From Comamonadaceae bacterium UBA4962 (GTDB lineage Bacteria; Pseudomonadota; Gammaproteobacteria; Burkholderiales; Burkholderiaceae_C): a stretch of 23,915 nt of DNA. Position numbers and translations under genes: made by a program. Each line of letters opens with the position of its first letter. The first letter of the stretch is position 1. Below, piece by piece: positions 22,779 to 23,915 of this stretch. Location of the stretch: assembly GCA_002397315.1 (NCBI GenBank), contig DHAE01000025.1, forward strand, positions 1-23,915, read 5' to 3'. The notes beneath the pieces were generated by a model, which did not search any database, was not told the origin of the DNA, and saw only the letters and a program-made list of their open reading frames with translations.

Positions 22779-23090
22779 TCAGAGTACCACCTTGACCATC
22801 GGGTGCGACGAGAGCGCGCGGTACAGGTCGTCGAGCTGCTCGCGGCTGGTCGCGGTCACGGTGAGCGTCACGCCCAGGTAATTGCCCTCGCGGCTGTCAC
22901 GCAACTCGATGGTGGAGGCATCGAAGGAGGGATCGAAGCTGCGGGCCACTTCGGTGAGCGCGTGGACGAAGCCGTCCGCCTTGCGGCCCATCACCTTGAT
23001 GGGGAAGCGGGAGGGGTACTCGATGAGCGATTCCTTGCGCGGATCGCCCTCGGCGCCGATGACGGGGGAGGGGGTCGGGGGCTGGGTCAT
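22779..23090 (-). CDS. YbeD/DUF493-family protein
   Basis: This encodes 103 residues. The core LIEYPSRFPIKVMG, then GNYLGVTLTVTATSREQLDDLYRALSSHPMVKVVL, aligns with E. coli YbeD (start LLEFPTPFTYKVMG, end RMVL). These are small ACT-like proteins of uncertain, possibly regulatory, function, often found next to lipB as here. The ATG at 23090 is preferred because homology starts soon after it; an ATG at 23171 would add 27 residues without family resemblance. No strong ribosome binding site is seen. Confidence 0.9.
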   Translation of the reverse strand: MTQPPTPSPVIGAEGDPRKESLIEYPSRFPIKVMGRKADGFVHALTEVARSFDPSFDASTIELRDSREGNYLGVTLTVTATSREQLDDLYRALSSHPMVKVVL

Positions 23091-23220
23091 GCGATGATTG
23101 TCGGTGAAGCGATGGGGAAGAACGCCTGCGTGGGCATGCGCCACGTTGGTGCCGAAGGCGCCCGCATTCACCCGCCGGGTGCGTCGATGTGCACCGGTGT
23201 CGCGCGCGCGCCCCAGGGCA

Positions 23221-23251
23221 TTGCAGGATGCAACGGGTTTTTACTTATAAT
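23221..23251 (+). promoter_or_regulatory. Predicted promoter of the ATP synthase operon
   Basis: TATAAT, a perfect -10 box, is at 23246-23251. TTGCAG at 23221-23226 is the best -35, but the spacer of 19 bases is longer than ideal. A start near 23258 would leave a leader of about 53 bases before atpI. The region upstream to 23091 also has to hold the divergent promoter of the DUF493-lipB-lipA operon, for which I see no clear boxes. Confidence 0.65.
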
Positions 23252-23310
23252 CAGGGGCTTTGTAAGAAGTTCCAGCCCGCGAGCCGGGTGTCCACAGGCG
23301 TTCACCAACC

Positions 23311-23781
23311 ATGAAAACAGACGCTCCGGACACTGGAACTGAGGTCGAGGATTCCGGTTTCAAGCCCCTTTCCGCCGCCGAGGCGCAGGCGTGGCGCCAG
23401 CGCCATCCGCCGGTGTCCATCTGGCGCATCGTGGCGGGCCAGGCCCTGGTCGGGCTGCTGGCGGCCCTGGTGGCTTGGGGCGTAACCGGTCGCTCCCACG
23501 TCGCCTGGTCGACGGGTTATGGCGCGCTGGCGGTGGTTCTTCCCGCGGCGCTCTTCGCCCGGGGCATGGCACGCCAGAGGTCTTCGGCCGGGGGCGCCCT
23601 GGCGGGGCTCTTCGGGTGGGAACTGGTCAAGATTGCTTTGACCGTCGCCATGCTGGCGGCGGCGCCCCGGCTGGTGCCGGGATTGAGCTGGCTGGCTCTG
23701 CTCGCCGGCATGGTGGTGACGATGAAAACGTACTGGATCGCGCTCATGGTGCGGTCCGGTGTCCGCAAACCGATTGATTGA
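23311..23781 (+). CDS. atpI: ATP synthase subunit I (AtpI)
   Basis: This encodes 156 residues. About 35 polar residues precede four hydrophobic helices (about 37-60, 65-86, 100-119 and 125-147), the usual AtpI topology. GWELVKIALTVAML and KTYWIALMV are typical. AtpI is a non-essential membrane protein that assists assembly of the c-ring. It is the first gene of the atp operon and lies 15 bases before atpB, which confirms the call. The ribosome binding site is weak. Confidence 0.93.
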   Translation: MKTDAPDTGTEVEDSGFKPLSAAEAQAWRQRHPPVSIWRIVAGQALVGLLAALVAWGVTGRSHVAWSTGYGALAVVLPAALFARGMARQRSSAGGALAGLFGWELVKIALTVAMLAAAPRLVPGLSWLALLAGMVVTMKTYWIALMVRSGVRKPID

Positions 23782-23796
23782 GAGAAGAGTTGTCCG

Positions 23797-23915
23797 ATGG
23801 CCGCAGAAGCGCATGCCCCGACTGCCAGTGAATACATCGTTCACCACTTGCAGCATCTTCAGAACATCAAGCAGAAGTCCATCGTCGACTTCTCCGTGGT
23901 GAACTACGACTCCGT
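23797..23915 (+). CDS. atpB: ATP synthase F0 subunit a, N-terminal part (partial at window end)
   Basis: About 39 codons are visible: MAAEAHAPTASEYIVHHLQHL is the betaproteobacterial start of subunit a, with the TASEYI-HHL motif. The remainder, with the proton half-channels, lies beyond the window. AGAGAAGAG is the ribosome binding site. The gene follows atpI in the usual atpIBEFHAGDC order. Confidence 0.92.
   Translation, partial: MAAEAHAPTASEYIVHHLQHLQNIKQKSIVDFSVVNYDS

Noticed and set aside
23129..23145. Short inverted repeat CGTGG...CCACG in the atpI upstream region
   Set aside because: The stem has only five base pairs and is not aligned with any promoter element; it is likely chance in GC-rich DNA.
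1..23915. CRISPR array, insertion sequence, prophage or tRNA gene
   Set aside because: No regularly spaced direct repeats, transposase-like frames, phage genes or cloverleaf sequences were seen on either strand.

Overview
This is a GC-rich (visibly about 65-70 %) bacterial chromosome segment. It looks like a betaproteobacterium of the Comamonadaceae, close to Acidovorax. The basis is the gene order tuf-rpsJ-rplC...rpsQ, a permease-less PTS cluster (EIIA, HPr, EI), a mid-protein IPTL sorting signal typical of XrtH-bearing Burkholderiales, and the style of the ribosomal proteins. No database search was possible, so the taxon is an inference. The window is mostly well-ordered core genome. I see no prophage, insertion sequence, CRISPR array, tRNA or rRNA.

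Layout. (1) 1-5544, plus strand: the tail of tuf, then rpsJ. A strong hairpin and a fresh sigma70-type promoter follow, with a leader of about 155 nt, and then rplC-rplD-rplW-rplB-rpsS-rplV-rpsC-rplP-rpmC-rpsQ, closed by a strong intrinsic terminator. The spc genes (rplN onward) do not follow. (2) 5607-8194: a Prx5-type peroxiredoxin, then minus-strand genes for a GNAT acetyltransferase and a membrane-anchored TlpA-like thioredoxin, then a small plus-strand lipoprotein gene. (3) 8313-10837: a regulatory PTS of EIIA(Man)-like protein, HPr and Enzyme I, with no permease in view. (4) 10868-11674, minus: a TorF-type outer-membrane porin. (5) 11675-20320: the complete potassium-responsive kdp locus. 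It has a regulatory region rich in helically phased repeats, a 37-residue one-helix microprotein translationally coupled to kdpF, then kdpA, kdpB, kdpC, kdpD and kdpE. (6) 20412-20945: a secreted/membrane protein with an IPTL exosortase signal in its middle ('midcut-by-XrtH' type), ended by a bidirectional terminator. (7) 21077-23090, minus: a YbeD/DUF493-like gene, lipB and lipA, that is, lipoate biosynthesis. (8) 23221-23915, plus: the promoter and first genes of the ATP synthase operon, atpI and the start of atpB.

How they work together. The ribosomal block is one co-transcribed unit with stop/start overlaps. The kdp block pairs a P-type K+ pump (KdpFABC) with its own sensor kinase and response regulator (KdpDE); TTTACG repeats 11 bp apart upstream look like the KdpE operator. 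EIIA/HPr/EI form a phosphorelay that is probably regulatory rather than sugar-transporting. LipB and LipA act in sequence to put lipoate on dehydrogenase complexes.

I did not find a clearly new multi-gene system. The most unusual items are the midcut-by-XrtH protein, the uncharacterised microprotein that opens the kdp operon, the phased repeat arrays upstream of kdp, and the internal promoter/leader between rpsJ and rplC.
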